From the NCBI RefSeq assembly GCF_000330505.1, contig NW_004440432.1, positions 65,971-129,970 of the forward strand: 64,000 nt of DNA, written 5' to 3'. The position numbers and the translations under genes are program-made. The notes under the pieces were generated by a model, which had not been told where the DNA came from, did not search any database, and was given only the letters and a program-made list of their open reading frames with translations. Below are positions 51,625 through 62,580 of this stretch, piece after piece. The first letter of the stretch is position 1; the number at the start of each line of letters is the position of its first letter. This DNA comes from Entamoeba invadens IP1 (Eukaryota > Evosea > Mastigamoebida > Endamoebidae).

Positions 51625-53262
51625 GAATGAATATTGTAAAACTTAAAATGAAAAAGACGCAAAAAAGATTTCGTAAAAAGTGAAAAACGGAAATAAAAAT
51701 TCAACAATTTTTTCTCTTTTTTAATCATTTTTTAATTTTTGCCTCTTTCCATTCCAATTCTTTATTTATTGGTTTATTATTAATATTTGTATTGTAATTT
51801 TATAGTTTGAAAATGATTTATTTAAAGTGATAAAATTAAAACCGCAATTTGGCAAAAATAAAACAGGAAATAAACAAATCTTGATTAAATAACAGTATTA
51901 AGAACAATGTATATTCGGGTGATTCCAATTTTTTTGAAAGTAGCAAAGTTTTTTAAATTTAATTTGAGTTTCTTTTTCAGAATATTTTAAATGTTTTAAT
52001 TATAATTTAAAAATTAACATATTTTTTATTTTTAATGATATAATAATAATGTTATAATGAATTTAAAAACATTGATTATTGTTTATAGTCGGGGGATAAA
52101 TGGCATTAAAAAGGGACAAAGGTAGTTAATTTTGATAAATATAATTTTGAAACTATAATTTTTAAAAAATCTATTTAAAGGTCAAAATAAACATAAAATT
52201 AAAATAATAATATAAATTATCGTTTTTTATTTTAAATGATTATAAATTGAATAATTATAAATTTCTATTTCAAAAATAAACAAAAACACCTCAATTTGTT
52301 CACTTAAAAAATGTGGAAGTCTAAAACGCAGCACTTTTTATGGTTTGTCTGAAACTTGTTTTGTTAAAGAATTTTTCCTTTGTTTTTTCCTTTGTTTCAT
52401 TTCTTTTCTGCTCTTTTTCAACTCCAATTGTTTTTATGTTAAAATGGTCTTTCTCTTATCTTTTCTCAATGGAAATGGTTCAACAACGAAAGATTGAAAG
52501 ATTGAAATAACAAATGATGATTTTTCAGTGATTCCCTGACACTTTCAAAAATTGACACTGTTGTTAATTCATTAAACTCTGGCATTTTAACCATATACAT
52601 CATGAATATATATTGAAATACAGTTTTTAAACTGGTTTCTTGTATTTAAATTGCTTTTTTATGTTGATTGCCTGTGGTTATTTCATCAAGGGTTCCTTTC
52701 TCTTCTTCTTCCATTGTTTTCAAAGATTGAATAATATCAAAAATAGATAGTTATGGTTTTCTTTTATTATTTTCAAAGTAGTTAATTGAAAAAACCCTTC
52801 TAATACTTTTATGGTTAAATAAATTATATTTTATAGTTTTTTACTCAAATTAACTACTTCTGTCCCAAATTAACCCCCTTTATCACCCGACTATACATGT
52901 TTATTTAAGTTAATTATTTGTAGTAATAATTATTATTTTTTAATCATTAATTTATGTATACATTTATTTATTTATTTAAATTTTAAATAATTTATGGTTA
53001 TTATTTTTATACAATTTATAATTTGAAAAATAAAACAAACTTTTACACCCGCCACTTTATTATGTATTTTCAATAATAATTAATAATATTTAATAATACT
53101 TTAATAATAATTATAATTAAATATAAATATGGTTACCTGTTACTTTTATTTACTATTCAATATACTAAACTATTTATATTTTTAATTATACTATTTCAAT
53201 AAAACAATCTAAACTAAAAAGAGAAAAAAAATTTAAAAACACAATAAATAACAAAAGGGGAG
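51625..53262. other. gene-free region with TIR element
   Basis: This 1.6-kb region separates the divergent 5' ends of the FHA kinase and WD40 genes. Half of it is the 808-bp TIR element at 52086-52893. The remainder is A/T-rich promoter-side DNA with no coding frame. Confidence 0.6.
52086..52893. mobile_element. 808-bp non-autonomous TIR element
   Basis: Imperfect terminal inverted repeats of ~45 bp bound the element. The left end begins TAGTCGGGGGATAAATGG; the right end's reverse complement begins TAGTCGGGTGATAAAGGG. Both continue into a shared GGGACA(A/G)(A/G)(G/A)GTAGTTAAT block. Each end is flanked by TA, consistent with a TA target duplication. The interior has no open frame of note. 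It fits a non-autonomous DNA transposon; the superfamily (Tc1/mariner/pogo by the TA) is inferred. Confidence 0.72.
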
Positions 53263-54453
53263 ATGGAGCCAAAATACACAAAATATGTTCTTGGGAGAGT
53301 GAACTCTCAATCTTACCAATCTTCTTTTAAAAGTGTGATACCCGAGCTCTCATGTTCAACTGAAAATTGTTCTCATTGTGATTCAATCACATCTCTTCTC
53401 TTCAATTCCAAGGGAGATTCTTTTATCTCAACATGTTTGTCTATAATCTCAAAAACTCTTTTGCGGAACGAAAATCATTTATCACTATTTTCACATTGAA
53501 ATTGTGCTCATTAAAAGCTTTAGACGGATATGTCATGGAATGGGACACGGAATCATTTAACTTCACAAACGACTTTTATATCGGTCACGAAGGCACCGTT
53601 AACGGTATTACAGACGAACAGAATTGTATAGCTGTTGTATGCAACGATGGAAGCACATCCCTCGTCGATAGAAGATTCGTTTGTTCTCTCATCTCAATCA
53701 CAAATTTGTAACAAATAATCACCTCTCATTTTTTCAATCTCGAGATTATTATGGCGGAATGTAAGAGTGGTTAAACGCGAAATTTAACTAAAAAAACAAC
53801 AAAGTAATTCGTAGGGAAAGATCGTCACACTGGAAACGGCAAAGAGAAAGAGCAGACACTGCTGTTTTTGCCAAAATAAACTCGCAATAGGCTATGATGA
53901 TGGAATCATTAAGTTCTGGGATATTGTTTCACAGAAATGGGGAGACTCAATTGAACAACACAGAGAGGCTATCACCTCAATGTCGTCGCGAAAGAATGAG
54001 ATCATGTCGTCGTCGCTTGAAGGATCTGTCGCTGTGTGGAATGTAGAAAAAAACGAGGAGAGGTACCACTTCAAGCTTGACAAGCCAATTAACAGCTGCA
54101 AGTACGTACCAAATGGAAAAATGATTTTGCTATCGACGTCGAATGGAGACGCTTTCTTTTACAAACTTGAAAACAACTCCAAGTCCTCGTATTTTCACGG
54201 TTTTTCGAAAAACGTCGATTGTGTCCCGTTCGATTTTCTCACAGACACAAGGGAGGGCCAGTTCCTCAAGAAGTTCATTGTCAGTTCTGACGAAAACCGA
54301 AACATCAACTTTTGGTCTGTTGAAACGATGAAGTGCGTTGCGACAATAGATACACTGGACTCACCAGTAACAGCGCTGTCGTGTCACCCAACTCAGATGA
54401 TTCTGATCACTGGGGGAAACATTTCAGACACTTCGATTAAATTGTGGAAATAA
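53263..54453 (+). CDS. WD40-repeat protein, three exons
   Basis: The model is join(53263..53434,53518..53678,53815..54453), 323 residues. Both introns (83 and 136 nt) start GTTTGT and end AAAAG and CGTAG; joining gives unbroken WD40 sequence across both junctions (FIST|SLDGYVMEWD; LVDRRF|GKIVTLE). WD40 blades end in VMEWDTE, LVDRRF, IIKFWDIV, VAVWNVEK and INFWSVET; the last, TSIKLWK, closes the propeller. The layout and length resemble small nuclear WD40 proteins such as WDR55/Jip5, but this is not secure. Probably one seven-bladed propeller with no other domain. Confidence 0.8.
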
Positions 54454-54524
54454 GTTGGGTTTAAGGTATTGGAAATAAACAAAGAACCATTCATAATTAT
54501 AAAAAACAAATAAATTGAAGTAAA

Positions 54525-56489
54525 TTAAACTAATCCAAATCCATTAGTGTTATTCAATGCAAAGGTGAGCTTTTCTTTAAGCTCCTCCTTTGACTCGTAT
54601 GGCGGGAGCAGGAAGAGATTATTACACGTACTTGACGTCGGGAGTCTGGATGCGTCGCCGTGCTTCGCGACGATGAATTTGAGGTTTCCCAATCCGCCGG
54701 GTGGACTTCTGTCAGAACCTGTTGCGAAGAAGAGGAACTTCTTTTTCAGATCGATGGGGTATTCGTGTAGTATTTCCCAAAGCCATTTGACGACAGGTGT
54801 GTCTTTGTTAAACCCATTCGCGTACCTTGTCATGTTCTCTAACTCGTAGAAGTCGAATACGTCGCTACCCGAGACCAACAACTGTAATTCCCGTGGCGAG
54901 AAAATAGTGAGAAGACGACTGTTGAAGACCAATTTGAAACCCGAGATGAAAGCGGAGAACTGTTTTTCAATTGAAGTATTTAGTATGTAGTCCGTCATCA
55001 GTTGGATGTACTCCAATTTGTTTTCTTGTGTTACCATAATCTCTCCTCCGTTAGGTTTCAAGTCGATAGTCTTGACCTGCCCGTTGATCTCTTCGAGGTG
55101 TTGAAAAGTTAGACACATTGTTTCTTCGATATCATTCTTAGCATAGTCCTTAAGGAAGTTAAAACTGTTTAACACTTCGGGCTGAATCTCTTCTAAGTCG
55201 TTCATTTGCGTGGTGATCCCAAGCATCTTTTTATAGGCGACCAAAGGGAGTTTTGCCTCCAAAATGACGCCGTTATAAATAGCGAGTCCGAAGAGTGTTC
55301 CGATCAATTTGTAGTCGTTGAGGGATTGTGAAGTCGAGTTGAACCAACACATTCGAGTCTTCTCATTGTAGACGAACATGTTATTATTTGGTTGGAATAT
55401 GTCACGTGTGACCAATTGGAACCATTCCTTTCTCACTCCGCCATGGTCAAGTCCTTCTTCCCCTTCGAATTTGACATGAAGAGGTTTCTTGAGATCGGCG
55501 ACGTTAGCTTCGACCAATTGATTTAAAGAATCGACTAAGACGTGATCTCTTCTAATAGTGATATTGAGATTCATGTTTTGTTGTTGTCCTCTTGCAATAG
55601 TTTCTCTGAGTGCTTGCATTGTACTTTGCTCTTGTTCTTGTTTAGCTTCTTGGTGTAAAAATTTCATTTTGTAATTGACGGGGATGACAAAAGGGAACTT
55701 CAAAAGACTCTTTTCTGGGTTTGTATAGAAACTTTGAATGTCCTTTGGAAAGGGGCGTGCGTTCGCGACAACTTCATTATAGAAATTGTCTTCGTCGACA
55801 TAACTCTTCTCCGCATTGACCGCGTAAAACACTTTCATCACATCCAACGCAGAAAAGATGGCAAAATCATTAGTTTTCATTAAGATGGATTGGACGGATA
55901 AGAACTGCTCCATATTTCCTAAGAAACACAAGAAGGCCTCTTTCTCTTGTTTTGACAAGAAAACTCGAAGGCGCGCCAAAAACGGGCCACGTTTAATTAC
56001 TGAGCAAAATTCGCCCATCGAGTCGTCTTCCGCAAAGACCTCCGAACACAGCGTCGCTACTATCGCCTCGATCGGCTGTTGACTTTCCTTGACTTTGGCG
56101 AGAAACAGTTTGTGGCCTTTTAATACGGCGTCGTAGAGCGGCGATGACGTTTTCAAGATGAAGTCGCAGAACTCGAACGCCTGAAGTAAGTCGAAGTCCC
56201 CTTTGGAATTTGTGAAGGAAGAGATGATCGACTCGGAAGATTGAAAGAGCTCCTCAACTAAATGCGTTAACACTACTTTCGCTGCTGTGGTCAATGACTT
56301 GAGACGTTCTAAGTTACAACATAAGTGACAGAGAGGGGGTTGCTGTGTGTATATCATGTCGAGGTCGACCGGATCTTGAAATTGTGGGGATGAACGGCAG
56401 AACGTGTTTTGGCATGTCGAGACACCACAGCCTATGAGCAAACGTGTCTCGTAATATTCCCGTGGTATCTTTTTGGTGGGAAGAGACAT
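54525..56489 (-). CDS. HECT E3 ubiquitin ligase, UBE3A-like
   Basis: The protein has 654 residues from ATG 56489 (MSLPTKKIPREYYETR). Residues ~15-60 carry a Cys pattern (LLIGCGVSTCQNTFCRS ... PLCHLCC) matching the AZUL zinc-binding domain known almost only from UBE3A/E6AP. From ~300 the HECT domain follows: NMNLNITIRRDHVLVDS, LDHGGVRKEWFQLV, MFVYN, LIGTLFGLAIYNGVILE, FSPRELQLLVSG and, near residue 620, LPTSSTCNNLFLLPPY with the catalytic Cys. The C-terminal tail after it, ending NNTNGFGLV, has the required late Phe. It forms a ubiquitin thioester and transfers it to substrates. Substrates are unknown. The gene ends 71 nt from the WD40 gene (convergent). Confidence 0.88.
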   Translation of the reverse strand: MSLPTKKIPREYYETRLLIGCGVSTCQNTFCRSSPQFQDPVDLDMIYTQQPPLCHLCCNLERLKSLTTAAKVVLTHLVEELFQSSESIISSFTNSKGDFDLLQAFEFCDFILKTSSPLYDAVLKGHKLFLAKVKESQQPIEAIVATLCSEVFAEDDSMGEFCSVIKRGPFLARLRVFLSKQEKEAFLCFLGNMEQFLSVQSILMKTNDFAIFSALDVMKVFYAVNAEKSYVDEDNFYNEVVANARPFPKDIQSFYTNPEKSLLKFPFVIPVNYKMKFLHQEAKQEQEQSTMQALRETIARGQQQNMNLNITIRRDHVLVDSLNQLVEANVADLKKPLHVKFEGEEGLDHGGVRKEWFQLVTRDIFQPNNNMFVYNEKTRMCWFNSTSQSLNDYKLIGTLFGLAIYNGVILEAKLPLVAYKKMLGITTQMNDLEEIQPEVLNSFNFLKDYAKNDIEETMCLTFQHLEEINGQVKTIDLKPNGGEIMVTQENKLEYIQLMTDYILNTSIEKQFSAFISGFKLVFNSRLLTIFSPRELQLLVSGSDVFDFYELENMTRYANGFNKDTPVVKWLWEILHEYPIDLKKKFLFFATGSDRSPPGGLGNLKFIVAKHGDASRLPTSSTCNNLFLLPPYESKEELKEKLTFALNNTNGFGLV

Positions 56490-56829
56490 CACTTCTATTT
56501 GTCTTTCCAGTTTTGTGCTCTGAACAAACACTTCATCCAAAACTAAGTGATATCAGTTATAGTTCTTTTATAATTGTTTTACTATATTATTTGTTAAGTG
56601 GCGGAGTGTAAGTAAAGAGTCACATATAAATTAACGTTTTTTTTATTTAACGAATTGCTCTATTAGATTCTTTTTTAGTAGTTTAAATTATTCTTTTATA
56701 ATAAAATTATTATGTGTCATTTCGTGGAAAAAAAAAAGAAAACCAATCGAAAAACAAAAAGATAATAAATTGTTTTTAGTTAACAAAGGAAAAACCCTAA
56801 AATTTTTAAAAGTAAACTGTGTTGCTCTG
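56490..56829. other. divergent promoter region
   Basis: This 340-nt A/T-rich spacer is shared by the UBE3A-like gene (minus) and UTP21 (plus). Both flanking frames are open slightly into it, without an ATG. No other feature is seen. Confidence 0.5.
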
Positions 56830-59513
56830 ATGACGACATTTGAAAATCAATCAAACACAATTCGTTGTTTCAAGACAATCGGAGAGTACGCAGGGGAAAA
56901 ACCAGCATCATTGACATATAGAGACGATATGTTGCAACTTTTAGTCCCAGTGAATCACACCTTTATTACATACAATGTTACCAGGGGAATTGTCTACAAC
57001 TTCCAATCAGACTTTTTCGAGGAGAAGGTTTTGAGTGTTTTTTCGACTGCTGACACTTACGTTGTTGTAACAAAGCACTTTGTGCACTTCATCGACTCAC
57101 AAAAGGCGTTGACTAAAATGGAAATTGGTGGCAAGGTGTTTTCTTCAATACTGATTGGGGAGTTTTTGTTGGTCACCACGGAGTCTTTCTTGCACATCAT
57201 TTCTGTTTCATCGAAAAGCGAAGTGAAAAAGTTGAAAATGCCATGCGAATCGCCTATCTTGTACCATTCCAAGGATTATGTCAACAAAGTTCTCTTAGTT
57301 AAAGACACACAGATCTTCCTTTACAACTTCAACACCGAAAAGACGCTCTTTACTTTCACATTTTCAGAGAAAATCACATCGATATGCCAGTCACCAGATG
57401 TAGACATCCACGCAATCGCACTGAGGACCGGTGAAGTTGTTTTATTTGATTTAAAGAAGAACAAGAAGATATTCTCTCTTCAAGTGGCAAGCCAACCGAC
57501 GAGTATGTGTTTCTTGACTGGCCTTCCCAACGACGATTTATTCTTGTGTGTTGGTGACGTCAGTGGTGTTATTACAATTCTTTCTGTCAAGACCTCCGCT
57601 CTTGTTGGCAATTTATATCACCACACCAAGGCTGTCCACACCTTGTTCTCATTACCAAACGAGCTTCACTTTTTCTCCATTGGCTCAGATAACGCAATCA
57701 GACTTTTCCGTTGCGATCCCGACTCCGGTATTTTAATGCCAATGTTGTCCACCCAACTCAAAGGCCATACACAAACACCAAACATTTTAAAGCTCTACAG
57801 TGATAACTCCGTGATCACAGCTGCGCCTGATGGCTCTGTCAGAGTCTCTTCACTCACTAATTTCTTCGACAGCACCGAGTTTGGTCAGCGCATAGGTAAC
57901 GTGGCTCAAGGGTCGAAGAAAGACAAATTAGTAAAGACAGTGACAAGCATTGCGACGAACAGCCGTTACCACTTGTTGAAGGGGACAGTTGCGACAACCC
58001 ACCTCAACACTCCTTATGGTCTTTTGTGGAGTGTTCATAATAATGCACTGATCCGGACCCGTTTTATCTTCTCCGTTAAATCTCTCCATTCCGACAGTGT
58101 CAATCCCGGCCTTTCGAGTGATGAGTTGACGTTTGGTACGTCTGTCTGTTTTTCGCATTGTGGGAATTTTGTTATTTATGGGAGTTCGAATGGATTGATT
58201 GACAGATTTAATGTTGAATCTGGCAATGCTGTTTGTTTGTATAATCACCATACCGGGAAAGTGACAGGTGTTGATTGTGACGTTAACGACCGATTTGTTG
58301 TGTCGTCTTCCAGTGACGGGACGGTTTTGTTGTGGGAGTTTGAAACGGGAAAAGTTCTTGACGTATTACTCCGATCTGAATCTCCAATCATCTTTTTTGA
58401 GTTCAAGAAGGTGAATAATTTGTTGCTTGTTGTCGATGGACAGAACATGTTATACGTTATTGACGTCACGACACGTCGGGTGATTCGAAGATTGCAACTT
58501 GAGAATGACGTGAGTGCGATTCGTTTTAATGCTAAAGGCAATATGTTATTTGTTGCGTACACGTGTCAGATTCTTGAGGTGTATGACGTGATCACGATGA
58601 ACAAAATTGATTATGTGAAGACGACGTTTGGGATTACCTCAATGGACATAAGTTCAAATGGACAATTTCTTGTTGCGACAGCGAATTTGGGGAAAGATGT
58701 GAAGGTCTTTTTGTTGAGGGATTTCTTTTCACTAATATTGAAAACGGCGAGTTCGGAGCCGATTCCAGTAAGCTTTAATATAGAAAAGAAAATCAAAAGT
58801 TATAAAGAGTATTTGTATGACAAGGAGATTGAACCGATGCAGATTGAGGCGAAGGAATTGCGAGAGATTGAAAAGCTTCTTGAAATGAGTGACGCGAAGA
58901 CCACGTGGCGAAATCTTCCCGTACTTGACAAGTTGAGGAAAGAGAACCAGATTGAGAAAGGCAAAACGGTGGACATAGAAGAGCTTCCATTTTTCATACC
59001 TTCTGGATTCACACAGAGCAGTAAGATCTTCCAGCCAGTGAAGTTGGAGAATAATCTCACCACCCAACCGATCGTCTTACAGTCGATACTTGAAGACAAG
59101 TTGATGAAGAAGAATGACGACGAGACGTTGGAGTATTTGAAGTCGCTCAATTCCTCGAAGCTTGACTTTGAGATTCGCAATTTGTCGCACAACGAATTTG
59201 CGCTTCTCGACACATTCTTGGAGTTCTTGAATCGAAGACTGTTGTCGTACCGCGACTACGATTTTATTATTACAATGACTCAGGTCACAATGAGAGTTTG
59301 TTTCTTTTATTCTATTCTTCTACGGAGTTATTCGTTGAAGAAGTGGAGGTATAGAGTAACACATAGACACACATCCAAGAATTGATTAACGAAAGACATA
59401 AAGAAGCAGTCAAGTCCATTTCCAATACTTTGACCAAATTGTGGAAGCCTGTCGATGCTCTTTTCAACACAGACTTCTCTCTGGTCGCCTTCCTCTCGGG
59501 AATTTCTATTTGA
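56830..59513 (+). CDS. UTP21: UTP21/WDR36 homologue, U3 snoRNP component, two exons
   Basis: The model is join(56830..59295,59367..59513), 870 residues. The start is ATG 56830 (MTTFENQSNTIRCFKTIGEY). Two WD40 propellers cover ~1-640 (for example GHTQTP, SSDGTVLLWEFETGK). The Utp21-specific C-terminal region follows: ELPFFIPSGFTQSSKIF, then LDFEIRNLSHNEFALLDTFLEFL. A 71-nt intron (GTTTGT...CATAG) separates exon 2, which completes the helical tail (HIQELINERHKEAVKSISNT). UTP21 belongs to the UTP-B module of the small-subunit processome and is required for 18S rRNA maturation in the nucleolus. An unspliced reading gives an aberrant, Arg/Tyr-rich end. Confidence 0.85.
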
Positions 59514-59644
59514 TGATTTGATTGGTTTGATTTGAACCATTTTAAACTATATAATTACTATAAAACTACTATAACACATATCTAATTGTTGTATAGTTTG
59601 ATATAATACTCTTCAATAACAAAATATAACATTCAAATAACATT

Positions 59645-60873
59645 TTATGCGTGTGGGCGTTTCATCGGCTTTTTCATTGCTGCTTTTGTCTCTGACTCAA
59701 ATATTTTTGTTGTCGATCTCCTCCTCTCTTTTGTTTCTTCCATTGTCAAACACCCTTCCCTTCGTTTTTGTCTTAATTTGCGGAGTTTGCCAATCAATTT
59801 GCCTTCCTCTTTATTTTAATAATAGTTTAATAATAGTTTAATAATAGTTTAATAATAGTTTAATAATAGTTTAATAATAGTTTAATAATAGTTTAATAAT
59901 AGTTTAATAATAGTTTAATAATAGTTTAATAATAGTTTAATAATAGTTTAATAATAGTTTAATAATAGTTTAATAATAGTTTAATAATAAATAATTTTTT
60001 AATAAAAAGAACTAAAAAATTCCACAAAAAAACAACCAACAAACCGACAGACGCCTTGATGTATTTTTCAAGATCATCCTTTCCCAAAACAGGTAAGAAG
60101 TGTCTGTAGTTTTCGAAAACTTCTTTCTCCTCTTTAGTTCTCTTTCTGTCAGCGACTCTGAGTTTCTTAGGGTCGACGAGTTCGTTTTCGATTGCCAAAT
60201 TTCTGACGCGAATTCGCTCGATGTACATCTTATAATATTGTTCGAGTCTTTTAAAAGTAGCTTCTCTACTTTCTTGAGTGTCATCTGGGCCGAAAGAGAC
60301 GTCAGTGATTGAGAGCTCTGCGTTATTAAAGAACTCGAATCCGAATTCTTTTCGATATGGATTAAATTGAGCTTCGAAGCCATCATAGACGGGTTGTGAG
60401 TAAGCTATTTCCTTTTCAGGGCGTGCGTCGAACTCTTCATCTTTCAATCTAACCTCTTTAGCAGGCTTCATCTCAACGATCCCATTTTTGACAAGAAAAG
60501 CGTCAGTCATGTCGGGAAGTGGATGTGTCGGTGTTTCTAAATAATATTGTAAGTAATGACTGCGACACTCCCGCGCAGCTTTTGTCTTCACAAAGTTTTG
60601 GACTTCTACCCAATTGTCTAACCCTTTCTCTTCAATAGCTTCTAATAACATCAATTCTTCATCAGCTCCCCAATCAGGTGTTAACAAAGGAAAGTGAAGT
60701 GTAGGGACTACGGTATATCCATGGTCGTTCTTATGCCGACCTACCTCTTTCCCTTGTGAAAAACACTCTAAACATAAATCAAAATTATCACATATCGTGC
60801 ATGTGATTCGAGTCGTTGAGGTGATCGTCTTGTTGCAACAGTTGCATGTGATGTTCTCCCATGGACAAAACAT
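59645..60873 (-). CDS. ADA2: ADA2 transcriptional adaptor (SAGA/HAT complex), two exons
   Basis: The model is complement(join(59645..59808,60045..60873)), 330 residues. A ZZ zinc finger is at ~6-55 (CNCCNKTI, CTICDNFDLCLECF). The SANT domain is at ~66-115 (WGADEELMLLEAIEEKG, NWVEVQNFV, ECRSHYLQYYL). The ADA2 central region contains EFFNNAELSITDVSF and YRHFLPVLGKDDLEKYIKAS. A 236-nt intron with donor GTTTGT and acceptor AAAG contains a 16-unit minisatellite. Exon 2 supplies EEGKLIGKLRKLRQKRREGC, matching the 'L...I..LQEYR..GI' helix of ADA2. ADA2 links GCN5 acetyltransferase to activators. The SWIRM domain of longer ADA2 proteins is absent. Reading through the intron gives a 304-residue protein with an artificial hydrophobic tail. 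Confidence 0.85.
59815..59990. repeat. 11-bp minisatellite (TTTAATAATAG) x16 inside ADA2 intron
   Basis: Sixteen uninterrupted units of TTTAATAATAG; only the last differs, at its final base. The array lies wholly inside the inferred ADA2 intron, directly next to the acceptor side. Near-perfect identity of units implies recent expansion, and copy number is expected to vary. Confidence 0.92.
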
Positions 60874-61156
60874 TTGCTTTGATTTTCTAGTTAATTATAG
60901 TTTATTGGATATTATATCACTTTTACTTCACTTCTAGTTTTATTAATAGTTCTTGTATCATTAATATATAGTTTTATTAATCTTTTGTGAAAAAATCGTT
61001 TTCAAATCTTTTTTTCTTTTGTATTTATAAATTATCATTTTAATTCCTTTTATTATATATAAATTTAGTAACATATAGTAACATATAATTACAATTATAG
61101 TTCAATTATTGAAAATTAATAAATTATAATAAATAACTATTAGCAGTATAGAACTA

Positions 61157-62197
61157 TCACTTTTCATTAAGAAAGACTATTCTTGGTTTCGTGAGTTGAG
61201 CGGAGACTTGATTGTCACCAGTTAACAGCAGTACTTGGACATTGGCGTACTGGTAAAACAAGTTGTTGTCAATTGTAGTCACAAGATGAGGTTGTTTGTC
61301 TGTACTCATTTCGTATTGGAGGAAGTTCATATTCTGCACATCACTTCTAGTTTAAATAAACTATACTCAATAGTATTCAGACAATATTAATAACTTTACT
61401 AAAAACAAACTATAACTACAAGTTTCTTTTGTTCTGCGATGCGACTTACTGTGTTGATGAACTTAACGGTGTGTTTATACAATGGGGAGGAAAGACTCAG
61501 TGCGTGTCGTGTGAGGGAAGAAAGGCTATTGAAGATGACGAGTCCGCATTCATTCTATTCCTTATTATTTACTAGTAAACAAATAGTATAATACTTATTA
61601 AATAATAGTAAAAAAACAAACGAGAGAGTCATTAAAGGTGTTGATCAAATTGATGAGGGAATGCTCGACAACGACATGAATCTGTTTAAAATAGGTATGA
61701 GCGTCTTGTGTAGAGAGTTCAAGTTGTGACACAATGACGTCATAGACTATATCAAAGTCCAGATCTCGGATTGTGTCGATCCATAACACTGGGCGACTCG
61801 TTTGTTTAATGAAGCAACAAGCAATTGTGACTAACACTCGATAATAAAGACTATCAACCGTCCCTACTAAATCATATATCTTCCCCGTCTCCATGTGACG
61901 GGTGGGCAATGCACTGTCGATTGCCGGTATTCCTGTAGTACATTCGGTGTGTTCCATGTTATCTGCATAGTCTAAAAGAGTGTATCTGTTCGGAACTATT
62001 TGACAACACAACATCTTCAAAAAATTACTCAACTTTTCAGGTTCAACAAAAAGCGGAGATATCTTAATCAGGGGTGTCTTGATAAAGTCGTCAACAGTTT
62101 TAATACCCGCTTTTAATAACACTGATGATGATGTGGGATCTAAGTATGTCGACAAAATTGGGTCATTGATGTGAGTCGATCCTGTGATGCTGAGCAT
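61157..62197 (-). CDS. RAD51-paralogue-like protein lacking Walker motifs, three exons
   Basis: The model is complement(join(61157..61333,61411..61554,61622..62197)), 298 residues. Introns of 67 and 77 nt both start GTTTGT; all junctions are phase 0. The N-terminal helix-hairpin-helix-like stretch (VLLKAGIKTVDDFIK) and TTGIPAIDSALPTRHMETGKIYDLVG follow the RAD51/RAD51D layout. At the Walker A position the sequence is VGTVDSLYYRV without the GK(T/S) loop. At Walker B, CGLVIFNSLSSL has Asn for Asp. The next block KFINTVSRIAEQKKLVVINMN matches the 'L..LA....LAVVVTNQ' strand. It is therefore probably a structural, non-ATPase RAD51 paralogue (XRCC2/RAD51D/Shu-like) of homologous recombination. The family call is by pattern only. 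Confidence 0.72.
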
Positions 62198-62580
62198 TGT
62201 CTTTTTAATCTTTCTGTATTTCTCAATTAATAGTTAAATAAGTTTTATTATTAATTATTAATTATAATTATTTATTATAATTATTTATTGTATATACTTT
62301 TTACTATGTAAAAATTGGAGTCTAAAACTTGGAGCCTTAACGTCTGTAGAAACATGACTCACTATGAGAGTTGTGGCGCTTAAAGTATACAAACAAGTAT
62401 AAGGAGTTTGAATACAATAATTAAAAGACATTTAACTGCGAAATTCAATACTTCGAACAACAAAAGAAATGGTAGAATAACTTACTTAAAATGAACTAAA
62501 AAAGTGAATAATAAATATAGAAAAATTGGTGAAAAAAATTAAAAATATTGGAAGAAACTGATTATCAAATAACTTCATCA
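62198..62580. other. AT-rich intergenic region between divergent genes
   Basis: This 383-nt spacer is shared by the 5' ends of the RAD51-like gene and the LRR gene. It is A/T-rich in the first half, mixed in the second. No other feature was recognised. Confidence 0.5.

Noticed and set aside
59815..59990. CRISPR-like array
   Set aside because: Contiguous 11-bp units without spacers in a eukaryotic intron; a minisatellite.
59959..60044. Hydrophobic C-terminal tail of the unspliced ADA2 frame
   Set aside because: Encoded by a GTTTGT intron and the minisatellite; the ADA2 helix is found in the next exon.
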